Shown piece by piece: positions 52,401-64,000 of a DNA stretch of 64,000 nucleotides (its first letter is position 1; each line of letters begins with the position of its first letter). The notes beneath the pieces are model-generated. The model ran no database searches, was not told the DNA's origin, and worked only from the letters and a program-made list of their open reading frames with translations. The position numbers were made by a program, and so were the translations under genes. Origin of the DNA: Epiperipatus broadwayi (Eukaryota; Onychophora; Udeonychophora; Euonychophora; Peripatidae); assembly GCA_028023455.1 (NCBI GenBank), contig JAQFVV010000355.1, positions 1 through 64,000 on the forward strand, written 5' to 3'.

Positions 52401-55400
52401 ATATGATAAGGAATAGAAATAATATTTAGTCTTTATGTGGTTATCAGCATAGTTAACAAAGCCCTATGACTGATACACATTTTATTTGGACAGTGTTTTA
52501 TATGTCTTTAAATATTTGATGTTTTAAATAAAGCTGAAGAAGTAGCTTTAACATCGTTCATGTATTAGAGGTTATTAGACAGGTAAAGGTCATACCTCTT
52601 TGCACTGTGCCATGATTTTTTGAGATATATTAAGAGTGATACTCTAGCTTTCTTCCTTAAATCCTATACATCTGTTTTGCTATCTTTATTTCATGTAACT
52701 GCATCGTTCAGTAAGATATTTTGAAAAGAAATGATAAATAATTTAGAACTTAGGTTATGCTATCGTTTTGTATAAGATTGGTTTATTTGCTTAGAAGGAA
52801 TAGAATTTATAACTTGAAATTGAAGGTCCAAAGTATCCTAAGGAAAGGAAAGAATCATAGAATATATTTTGAATTTATTTTCGGAAATGAAATATAAATT
52901 TTTAAAATAGAGTATCTAAACAAGATATTTTCTTTAGAATGTTGATTATTTTTGAATGCTTTATTTTTTTGAAGAAAAATAAGTATTGCATATTTTTAAA
53001 ATACAATAGTACAAAGTAAATTATATAAGCAATATGCATAGTATATTTTTGTTCATTGAATAACAGGAATATATTGATTATTACACTTATATCATACTAA
53101 AGTAAGGCTAAATAAGAATGTATTATGATTAGTAAACATCGTGTGATAAAACATTAAAATCTAGTACTGAATTTTGGATGAATATTTTATGTAACATCTT
53201 TGACTTTGCAAGATGAATTTTTTTTAATATTTTAAGAAATCCATACTCATTATAAAATTAATTTTGTTTTCTGTAGAATGTTTTCCTATGAATGTTTTAA
53301 AAATAGGATAGTTTAATAATATTAAGGATGAAATATTCTGCTAATAAGTAAATATATTTATAATAAGTTACCCATAATGAGAAACCAAATGGTAACATTT
53401 TTTTTTATATTTTGTCTTAAGTATAAATAAAGATATAACTAAACTATAAACTATTTTTATATAACTTAGTAGATAAAAATGTAAGAATAAAATAAGGATA
53501 TCCATTGTAAATAATGTACATAAATTGTTTATTTTATTTGTTATTGTTAATAAACTTTGTTAAAATTTGTTTTCAAAATTTTTGCGTCTGGATTATTTAT
53601 TTCTCCACTTCACTGCATGAAATCAAGATATATTCATAACAATTGAAACAAATATATAATTTTGCACAAAAGATAAATAGAGAATTATTTAAGAATTTAA
53701 ATATTTATTGGTATTCTTTTAATTAAATAATTTTAATTTTTCATTGTTTTATTGGTCATAAATCAGTTATCATAATAGTATACTGAATTATATGCTATCA
53801 GTTGCCACACATCCTTTGTTTATCAGATTATCATATGCTGCCATGTATTTATTATATTATTACATGAAGGTAAAAGATTATATAAAATTATTCTATTATT
53901 TTATTATGGTAATAAAAATATAACGAAAAGAGAAGATATCTAGTAGTAGTTAAACAATGAAGAATATTATTACTATTATTATTATTATTTATTATTAGTT
54001 TCAGTGTAGTAGATTATGACATAAAATCCCTTCTCATATTTTGCTACAGTATTTTTATTGACTTAGAATAAACTTTATGAACCTGATATTATTTTATTTG
54101 AGCTAGATTATTATTAAATAGAAGATTAAGATTTAATTATTAGTTTAATCTTCATGAGTAGAAGTTATTAAAGTCGTAAGAATACTATGAGTTTGTTATT
54201 TGGAATAGTAATAAGGGGGGATAGTGTTCTTATGCCATTGAGGTAGTATCCTGTGGGATATTGGCTCAATGTAATCTATCTTGTCACCTGTATTTTCACT
54301 TCAAGTCTCATGAAAATATTAAATATTTATTTAATTTATTTTTATAAACTGAACCTTATTTGTATTTTAAATTTGAGCTAGTGAAACATTTTAATTTTAA
54401 TGCTGAATATTTTATTTATTAATTATTAACTGAGATAGAACTCATTTTATTTTATATCATATCCTATTCTGAAGTGAGGATGCACAAGAGAAGGTTAGAA
54501 TATATATATAATTCCTAATTTCTCTGTTGAATAATTGGTAAATGTATGAATGGTCCCATGGAAGGCTATCATGCTTCAAATTCCCATCTTGTCATGTGTC
54601 AAATTCATAATCATGCCACAATTAGTAAGTTGTAAAAATTGGCCATTACTCTCATATCAAATACAACAGTTATATTTTAATAGTTTAAATTTTAATTTAG
54701 CTTTATTAATGCCTTACCGTGTTAATTTCTGAACTGTACCAAACAGACTGGGTTGTTCCAAACATGTTTTATTTAATTGTGAATTTCTTTCACTTATTTC
54801 TATATTAAAATCATTTGTTTACATTACATTAAATCTTTAAAAAAAATGTTAAATCAACCAATTGAAAAAAACTATTACATTTGCCCATAATGCTGTCATT
54901 CCACCATTAATAACCAGTAATTATTAAAATATTTTGCTTAATTTGCATTAATTTTTTTAAAAAATCTTAAAGCAACCTATTAAAATAGGTAGTGTTTCCA
55001 AGGTCAGGTGCACCTGGTAATAATAATAACAATAATAAATATTAATGTTTTAAAACCATATCAAAATACATTAGAGTTGATTGTTTTTTATGAAAATCTC
55101 AGGTGTTAAATCTAAATTCAATTTAGCCGTCTTAAACATTGCCATTCCCTATTGACAGTCATGAAGCTACTTAAATGTTCAAACTTTGATTTCAGTATAA
55201 ACTCTTATTCTATACTAAACCTCAATAAATTTCACTTGATTTTTAGTAATTTAAGTTTAGAAATAAAAACATTCTAAAAAACATATTTGAACTTTACAAA
55301 TATTGAAAAAGTGAATTTGTCATGAGAACAAAAAACATTTTCATTATTTAATCATAGGCAAGATAACAGCCTAAGTATAGGACTCTGAAAATTTTACAAT

Positions 55401-56210
55401 TTCTTTGATTGAAATTTATTTTTATAATGCTAAAAAATACATTTTATTTCTAATAAATTTATAAAATCCTACTTTAAATTATTAAAATTGCTTTATATTT
55501 TTTTTAAAATATCTCAAAAGATGCTAATTCAGTGTTAGTAATGAATACATAATCATTATCACAAGGCATGATCACCTTATCAATCATAGTTTTCTTTGTC
55601 AACACTACAGTCAAATTTACTAATTTATATACATAACCAAACTCAAAATGGATTTATGTATTATTTGGGTTTTAAATAATTATTATACAAATATTTTATA
55701 AAATTAAACAATATTTAATAAACTGTACAAAATAATTTTTCTAATCCAAAAATTCATCTATAATCTGACAAATATTAAGTCACATTACAATGAACAAAAA
55801 TTTGGAGTCAGAAATAAATTTGTGTATCATAAATTAAATATAACATGATACCAATTTTAATATAAAAAAAAAAAACAAATTTGGCAAAAAATTGAGGAAT
55901 ATGATCAGAGACTGTTAAGAAAAGCTATAGAGATTTTTAAAAGACCTAACAGTATAAATGAAAAGTGTGAATTAAAAAAAGTAACAATAATTGGAAAAAG
56001 CTATTTGAGAATAAAATAATTTTCAAAATTTCTAAATAAGTAGATTTAAGAATGAAGAGAATGTAACAAAAAAATAATTATTTTAAATCTCACCACACAG
56101 ACTTTTATGATTTGACAAAAGAGCTCTAATGAAAGTACTTGTTATTGTACTGAAATATCAGTTATTTATCTATTATATTTTTAGCTCCTGGAAATAATTC
56201 TGTATATATT
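49421..56210. other. Long AT-rich gene-free interval
   Basis: About 6.8 kb without a recognisable element. The frames 50923-51123 and 54550-54732 have no motif. It contains only short A/T runs and a few ATT/AAT or TA words (for example 53970-53995). Confidence 0.5.
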
Positions 56211-57130
56211 GTAACCTCTACAATCTTCACCTACATCACTTCATGCACAAATAAATGCACAAGTCCCAATTCTATACAAGATAGAATAAATTTATATTTT
56301 ATGTTCTCTACCTATGAATAAGACTTTTATTATACTATTAATCTACAGCTTAGCTCAGTTGGGGATTATAGAGTATCGTGGTCATCTAGAATGCAAATGG
56401 AAATGAGAGAAGCATTTATAAATAATAATTATAATGCTTATTTAGTTATATTATAAGCACTTATTTAAGTTATCAAAAGAAAGCAATTTGCGGATTAAAT
56501 CAAAAAGCATCCTATTTTCAATTCTCTCACCATCCAAGTACATATTAGACCAATCATTCCACTCATCTAATATAATTGGGATCACTATAACAATAATCAA
56601 TCTACTGATATTTAATTTAGATTCCACAGCTATATCAATGTTTATTTAAATCATGAAATAATCTCAGTGTTCTATTATATGAATAATAAGTCAATCCTAA
56701 TATAAGATGACTATTAAATAATGAGGATTGTTGTGAAATTAACAATTATTACAATAAAATAAAAAAATAGACAATTATAAGGATGGGTACATTTTTATCT
56801 CACATCACTATCTACTTTAAACAAGATAAAATCCATATCTTGACATTATACAATGTTTGGATCAATTAATTCAATGTTATCCAAATAAATGGCATATATT
56901 ATTAAACTGATAGGTAATACAGTTTTAAATAAGGTATAATCTATTCTTGGAATTTTACAATGTTTAGATCAATTAATTCAGTGTTATCGAGGATAGATTG
57001 CATTTACTATTAAACTGATAAATATTATAACTATATTATGTTGAGCATATATGCGTGCGGAAATGGTCAATGGAACGTACATGTTAAAATAATTCAGAGC
57101 GAATCTTACTCCAAACAAACATTTATTACA
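56211..57130 (+). repeat. Dispersed repeat R, copy 2 (with internal tandem duplication)
   Basis: It starts GTAACCTCT after a short TATATATT run. Blocks are shared in order with 23606-24180 (see that entry). The tRNA-like block here is better kept: CTTAGCTCAGTTGGGGATTA then GAGTATCGTGGTC (56349-56385), close to the 5' half of an animal tRNA-Ile-type sequence as I remember it. A ~107-base segment (ACAATGTTTGGATCAATTAA ... ATTAAACTGATA) is present twice, at about 56850 and 56957. Confidence 0.55.
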
Positions 57131-59088
<1,958 letters not shown>

Positions 59089-60387
59089 GTTATTTTACAT
59101 AATTCCAGTGTCACACTATTTATTATAAATATGATATAGTAAAATTGTATTAGCGATTTGTTTAAATACTATCTATGCATTATGAATAAAATAAGTTCAA
59201 ATTGTTAGTTGATAAAAATTAGAAACTGGTGTAACTCTAAAAGTTTATCCTTCCATATTGAATAATATTATCATGTGTCCTTCACAATTACACATTAGCC
59301 TTTATGCTTGAGCAGTATACAAGAAGTTTCCTTAGCAAAAAAGAGTAGAGAATCCAATGAAAATAAAAAGTTCATTTGTTTTATTATATTTTTTTTTTTA
59401 GAAAATATTTCGCCTTCTCTAAACTTTTCTTTCTCTGAAGTCTTCTGTGTACTTAGCCACACCTCTCTCTTTTTAGTTATAATGAGACTAACAATATGCA
59501 AGAACTTATTGCTTGCAAAAAAAATGTTAGGAATAGAGTTTTTGAAACAAAAAAAAAATATTAAGTTACAAATATTAATAATAAATGAAATAAATAACTT
59601 TTACATTTTTTTAAATGCAAGATTTTATATAATAAATAATTAATAAAAAAATCATATTAACTAATTGTGTGTGTGTGTTTGTTTCTCCATTGATCCAGAG
59701 GTCTATTAATAACTGAGCTATTAGCAATTTCTATGGCAAATAAATAATGTTATTGCAAGATGGATATCCTGAGTGATAATTAAAAATATGAATAAAGTGA
59801 GAAGTGTGAGATGATGTGACTGGACATACCCACACCCACATATACAAGTCAAATGTTAGAATGGCAATAAGCAATAGGTTAGAAAATTAATGAATAAGCA
59901 CTCATTATGGCCTTACAGATAAACAATATTTATTCTCACTGGCTTGGCTCTCATACCAACAATTACTGATATAATCCATCTCTCTCTTCCACTATTAGAT
60001 ATACATAAAGAAAAATATTAATGATTGGTACACCATAACTAACATCCTGAAAACTTTTCAACCAAATTATATACTAAGTTATTTTTTTGTCTATTAGATA
60101 CCCCTGATCAAAATTGGCACAATGTGAACTTCCCACATTCCTAAGGTCACAATATATATTAAATGCTTCCACATAATTAAGAAATCCAGCACTGTCCTCT
60201 GTAAAACAAATACATTAGAGTTCATTTTTCAAAATATGGACTAATATATTTATTTCACAGAGGGTGGTGGTGAATTTTTTATCCATGTGGGGTCTTTTAA
60301 AATTTTATATTTATTTGTTTGGCATTACCATTGATATTATATATATATATTGTAATACACCCACCGTTCCATATATATATATATTTA

Positions 60388-60433
<46 letters not shown>
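59089..60433. other. AT-rich DNA with a repeat fragment and (TA)n
   Basis: 60110-60160 carries the short dispersed repeat also found at 26130-26222. (TA)n runs lie at about 60340-60350 and 60371-60432, the latter at the 3' edge of the PLE-2 left arm. Opposed frames near 59300-59640 have no motif. Confidence 0.6.
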
Positions 60434-60436
<3 letters not shown>

Positions 60437-61160
60437 GTTAAACAAGTCAATAAATCAAAATTACTCCAAATTCATAACCCAACCATACACAAAAAATAAA
60501 CTCTAAAATACTACCAATTGTATCACAACTATAAGCAGACTTCTTGAGTTTAAAGAACTACAAAATAATAACATTTAAACTAAACATTGCCCACAATTCC
60601 ATTGACTTCCCATACATGCTTAATATTAAAAAAACTTTTAAATAAATTAATTGCTTCAGAATCATAATTTTTTAATAATAAAGATTGTTTAATTCTTTTT
60701 ATCTCATTTTTTTCAAAGAAAACAACCTTAACTTCTTCAAAATTAATAGTGTGATCTATATGTATTTTTTTTGATTATATATAGCAAAAGTAAGATGTTT
60801 ATTTCTAACCCTACTTTTTAAACTCAACATACCCAGGAATAGTTTTTCCATCAAAAATGTATTTTGTATTATTTAATAAATTATTCAAAGCAATACCTTC
60901 TTTCCAAGCAATTTTTTTATTGCCAAACAAATTACTATTTTTACATACAATTTTATAAGAAGTCAATTTAAATGACAAAGAAATAAAATCATATTTTTAT
61001 CAACACTTACATCATTACAAATATTATTACTATTAAAAAAATGTTTTTAACAAATTTATCCATGTAGCCAACATTCAAATAATATTTATAAAATTGACCT
61101 TTTTAAAACAAAGCTATGCCATTTAAATTATTTAATCTCTTATTTCTATAACAACAATTT
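60434..61160 (-). mobile_element. PLE-2 left arm: Penelope-like GIY-YIG and 3' end, minus strand
   Basis: On the minus strand this reads (with frame breaks) the same segment as PLE-1: a RNKRLNNLNG-like start, GQFYKYYLNVGYMDKFVK, a stretch of Asn-rich sequence, KK IAWKEGIALNNLLNN, and an ASNFLNIKHVWEVNG-like end. Then comes a 3' UTR with GGCAATGTTTAGTTTAAATG. It is a close but decayed mirror image of 61235-62035. It ends on a (TA)n. Confidence 0.8.
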
Positions 61161-61234
61161 CTTAAAGCTGTTACTTTCTAAGGTATAGATAGATTGCTGT
61201 CGGTCTATAACTAAACCTGATAGCTATCAATCTG

Positions 61235-62035
61235 TATCTCATAAAGTAGCTACTTTAATAAACTATTATTATAGAAATAACAGATTAAATAACTCAAATG
61301 GGGTAGCTTTGTTTCAAAAAGGTCAATTTTATAAAGATTATTTGAGTGTTGGCTGTATGGATAAATTTGTTAAACGTATTTTATTTAATAGTAATAATAT
61401 GTGTAATGATGCAAGAAATAAAGAAAAATATGATTTTATGCCTTTGTCATTTAAATTGTCTTCTTATAAAGTTATATGTACAAGTAGTAATTTGTCTAAA
61501 AATGCTTGGAAATTTGAATAATTTCTTAAATAATACAAAGAACATTTTGGTAGAAAGACAATTCCTGGAAAAGTGTATATTATCCCTTGCTTTTATAAGA
61601 AGGTATATATAGTTTAGAGTAGTTTGAGCTTAAATGAAAAAACTAAAGTATCTAAAAGTAGAAGTTAGAAATAAATATCTTACTTCTGTTTTATATATCC
61701 ATGAAAAAGATACATACCACACTATAATTTTGATGAAGATAAGATAGTTTTCTTTGAGAGAAATCAAATATAAGAAATAATGAGTTTTTATTATTAAAAA
61801 TGTATGATTTTGAAGCAATTAACTTATTTAAAAGTTCTTTAAATATTAAGGGTGTATGGGAGGCAAGTAAAATTTTAAGTAATGTTTAGTTTAAATATGT
61901 TGTTATTTTGTAGTTATTTATACTTCAGAAGTCTTTTTGTAGCAGTGAAAACATTGGCAGTGTTTTAAAGTTTATTTTTTGGCTACTCAGGTTAAGTTGC
62001 GAATTTGGGTTAATTTTGAATAAGGAATAAGTAAA
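61235..62035 (+). mobile_element. PLE-2 right arm: Penelope-like GIY-YIG and 3' end, plus strand
   Basis: Plus-strand frame 61309-61521 reads GQFYKDYLSVGCMDKFVKRI and YDFMPLSFKLSSYKVICTSS, homologous to PLE-1 (VELGYSHDFIKKVVF; YMSLPFKASIYNLVYKNSHL). Further frames to about 61860 hold decayed GIY-YIG tail segments (LTSVLYIHEKDT; IVFFERNQI), and 61880-62035 is the 3' UTR, matching the left arm. The GIY-YIG core is interrupted by frame changes near 61520 and 61610. The minus-strand frame 61630-61818 is a shadow. Confidence 0.8.
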
Positions 62036-62406
62036 AAAATATTTTTTAAACCTATAAATATAAAATGCAGTGCTTTGTTCTGTTTATTAGATCTCAAGGA
62101 GCATTCAAACAAGGAATCAACTTCAGAATGCACTCAGCCTGACAGTTTTACCTTAGCCCTTGGCATGGAACTGTTAGTTTTATTGAATGTTGTTCTGAGT
62201 GAAGTTTTGTTTAATTGAGTAATTATAAATGGATAGCTCCATACATTAAATATTTTCACTTATAATGTCTGTTAAAATATTATATAGCAATTCATACCCA
62301 ACCAGTGGAGTGCTTAATTATAGTTAAGTAAGAAAATTGAAAAGATTGTTATAGTTTGATTTTTTACAAGTGTAAGTGTAAACTGCACATGTTTTTAAAT
62401 ATTTCC

Positions 62407-62407
<1 letters not shown>
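62036..62407. other. AT-rich non-coding DNA
   Basis: No frame or repeat recognised beyond the PLE-2 tail. Confidence 0.5.
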
Positions 62408-62441
<34 letters not shown>

Positions 62442-62479
62442 ACAGTATATATATATATATATATATATATATACTGTGG
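62408..62479. repeat. (TA)n followed by a perfect 40-bp palindrome
   Basis: A (TA)16-like run (62408-62439) precedes CCACAG, fourteen TA units, and CTGTGG (62440-62479), a perfect inverted repeat that can extrude as a cruciform. Confidence 0.95.
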
Positions 62480-64000
62480 CCTGTCTATAGGTTGTAATAC
62501 CCTCAGCAGAGTTGCCAAGTCCCTACATTAAGTCCTACTCTGGCTAGGTACTATTAACAGACTTACTATTTACCGATCATTTTCTTTAACTGTAACAATT
62601 GAATTTAGAAAAGATTAGTATTTATCCCAAGTTACTTTTATATGATTAAACATTTCTAAGATAAGACATATTTTAAATATAATTAATGTGAGACTTGTTT
62701 ACCTATAAACAGATCACATCCCCTTAACATTAAACAAATACAAAATATTTGTTCAATGGCATAAGAATACCCAGATACTCCTCCTTATTAAGTATCTACA
62801 TACTCTCATGGCTAACAATAAGATCCAATATATTATATTATATTTATAACTATTAAGTTTAATTCAATCACTCATTAAATTAATCAGTTAGGTAATTACA
62901 GAGAAAGTTTGATTCATATTATTTTTAATAATTAAGATTGGCAATAATCACAAGAATAACTTTATAATAAGGAGATCTCAGGATAATCATTGATTTATTA
63001 ATTCTTCATACTATCTATGGAATATCAAGAGGGATTTTACAGATTTCCATGGATAGTGCACAAATTGAGAAAGGCTTATAGTTTAAATCTATAATCAAGA
63101 TTTATATTTATATTCTTTAATACTTAATATTAAAATAATATTTTAACTAAACTGTGATTAACACTAATACTTTCACTAATAACTAATGTATCATTTAATT
63201 TCATATTAATAAATACACCTTAGTAATTGGCAATGTCATCAATGACCTATGGGATCAAGGCAACATGTAGCAAGTAAAAAATCTTTATTAAGAGATTTAT
63301 GCTTATTAAACTGTTAGATTTGCTCTAAACTGAATTGACTTTTCATTTTAATTTCCACTGTACATTTTGAGTTCTGTGATGTGGTGAAAATGAGCCCAGA
63401 AAAGAAATGCAACAATTAGAATTTGATAAAACTTTTAAAACAATAATTTTAATAATATTCATTACAAATGATTACAATAAACATTACCATTAACATCGAA
63501 TTTAAAATAACTTATAAGAAAATCATATATACATATATTATAATAACAATAGAAAATTAATCTTAGGAGTGTTATAATTAAACAAAATTTACAATCTCCC
63601 ATTATATGTTAAGATATTTACCCATATGTATGTGCATACATATCACACATCCAGTTTATTAAACAATCACTCTCTTGTTGTTTTTTCCCATTTATGGTCT
63701 ATTATTTCAACCTCTAAAATAGTAATAGTTCTAAAGTTATATATATTTGGTGAATAAGTAATAATACAAAACAATGGAAAAAAGATTGTTATAATTCTGG
63801 AGGTTGATAAGCAAGACAAAATTAATACTTTTATATTTCACATAAGAAACTATCATTTTTTTTCTTTTTGTTTATCCATTTGCACATGTAAACACACCCT
63901 GCCTTCTAGATTGCATATATATCATGTTAATTACTTTATTATACCTTTCATACTGGTGTATTGAGCATATTTGTTTATTTAAATGATTAATAATCTTTAA
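62480..64000. other. AT-rich non-coding DNA to the window end
   Basis: The first ~100 bases are less AT-rich (CCTCAGCAGAGTTGCC..., GGCTAGGTACTATTAAC) but have no frame. The rest is AT-rich with no recognised feature. Confidence 0.45.

Overview
The window is AT-rich animal DNA with no recognisable host gene. It has no rRNA, no convincing functional tRNA, no CRISPR array, no operon-like gene spacing, and no long open frame outside transposable elements and simple repeats. The density of retrotransposons (L1/Tx1-type and RTE-like LINEs, Penelope-like elements, one Ty3-type LTR element) and the long (TA)n, (GATA)n and (ATT)n arrays point to an invertebrate metazoan. I cannot name the species. A mollusc such as a cephalopod is possible, but nothing here proves it, and other AT-rich invertebrates (arachnids, cnidarians) fit too.

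Layout. 0.2-6.0 kb: a nearly full-length but broken two-ORF LINE (LINE-A), with a zinc-knuckle ORF1 and an ORF2 holding an APE-type endonuclease, a YVDD reverse transcriptase and a terminal zinc finger. 6.9-7.1 kb: a compound trinucleotide microsatellite. 8.8-9.65 kb: a decayed Penelope-like RT. 10.3 kb: a hairpin element. 12.4-12.7 kb: a ~120-bp tandem repeat. 15.7-17.9 kb: a second, diverged and 5'-truncated LINE (LINE-B) of the same family. 21.2-23.1 kb: a Penelope-like element (PLE-1) with RT and GIY-YIG endonuclease on the minus strand, joined head-to-head to an inverted copy of its own 3' end. 23.4-26.4 kb: a pair of ~175-bp inverted repeats 2.7 kb apart. 26.4-27.7 kb: an LTR-like motif and nested tandem duplications. 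28.3 kb: a small MITE-like palindrome.

30.9-34.1 kb: a broken Ty3-type LTR retrotransposon with a candidate 120-bp 5' LTR, a tRNA-Lys-type primer-binding site, gag, protease, RT, RNase H, and a cut-off in the integrase region. 37.0-37.7 kb: two more copies of the 10.3-kb hairpin family, one a nearly complete foldback. 40.0-40.7 kb: a minus-strand LINE 3' fragment (LINE-C). 42.0-42.8 kb: a (GATA)n array with higher-order structure. 43.5 and 47.6-48.2 kb: two members of an inverted-repeat element family. 45.4 kb: an RTE-like LINE tail. 46.4 kb: a GIY-YIG tail of another Penelope-like lineage with a poly-A tract. 49.3 kb: a tRNA-derived retroposon with A-tail and probable target duplication. 56.2-57.1 kb: a dispersed repeat shared with 23.6-24.2 kb. 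58.8-59.1 kb: an uninterrupted (ATT)103. 60.4-62.0 kb: a second head-to-head Penelope locus (PLE-2). 62.4 kb: a perfect 40-bp palindrome inside (TA)n.

Two patterns stand out. Both larger Penelope loci are arranged head-to-head, and many elements begin or end at (TA)n tracts. No element appears intact enough to move by itself, and I found no new enzymatic system. The least explained signals are the foldback family at 10.3/37.0/37.4 kb and the inverted-repeat family at 43.5/47.6 kb. All homology calls come from reading motifs by eye, not from database searches.
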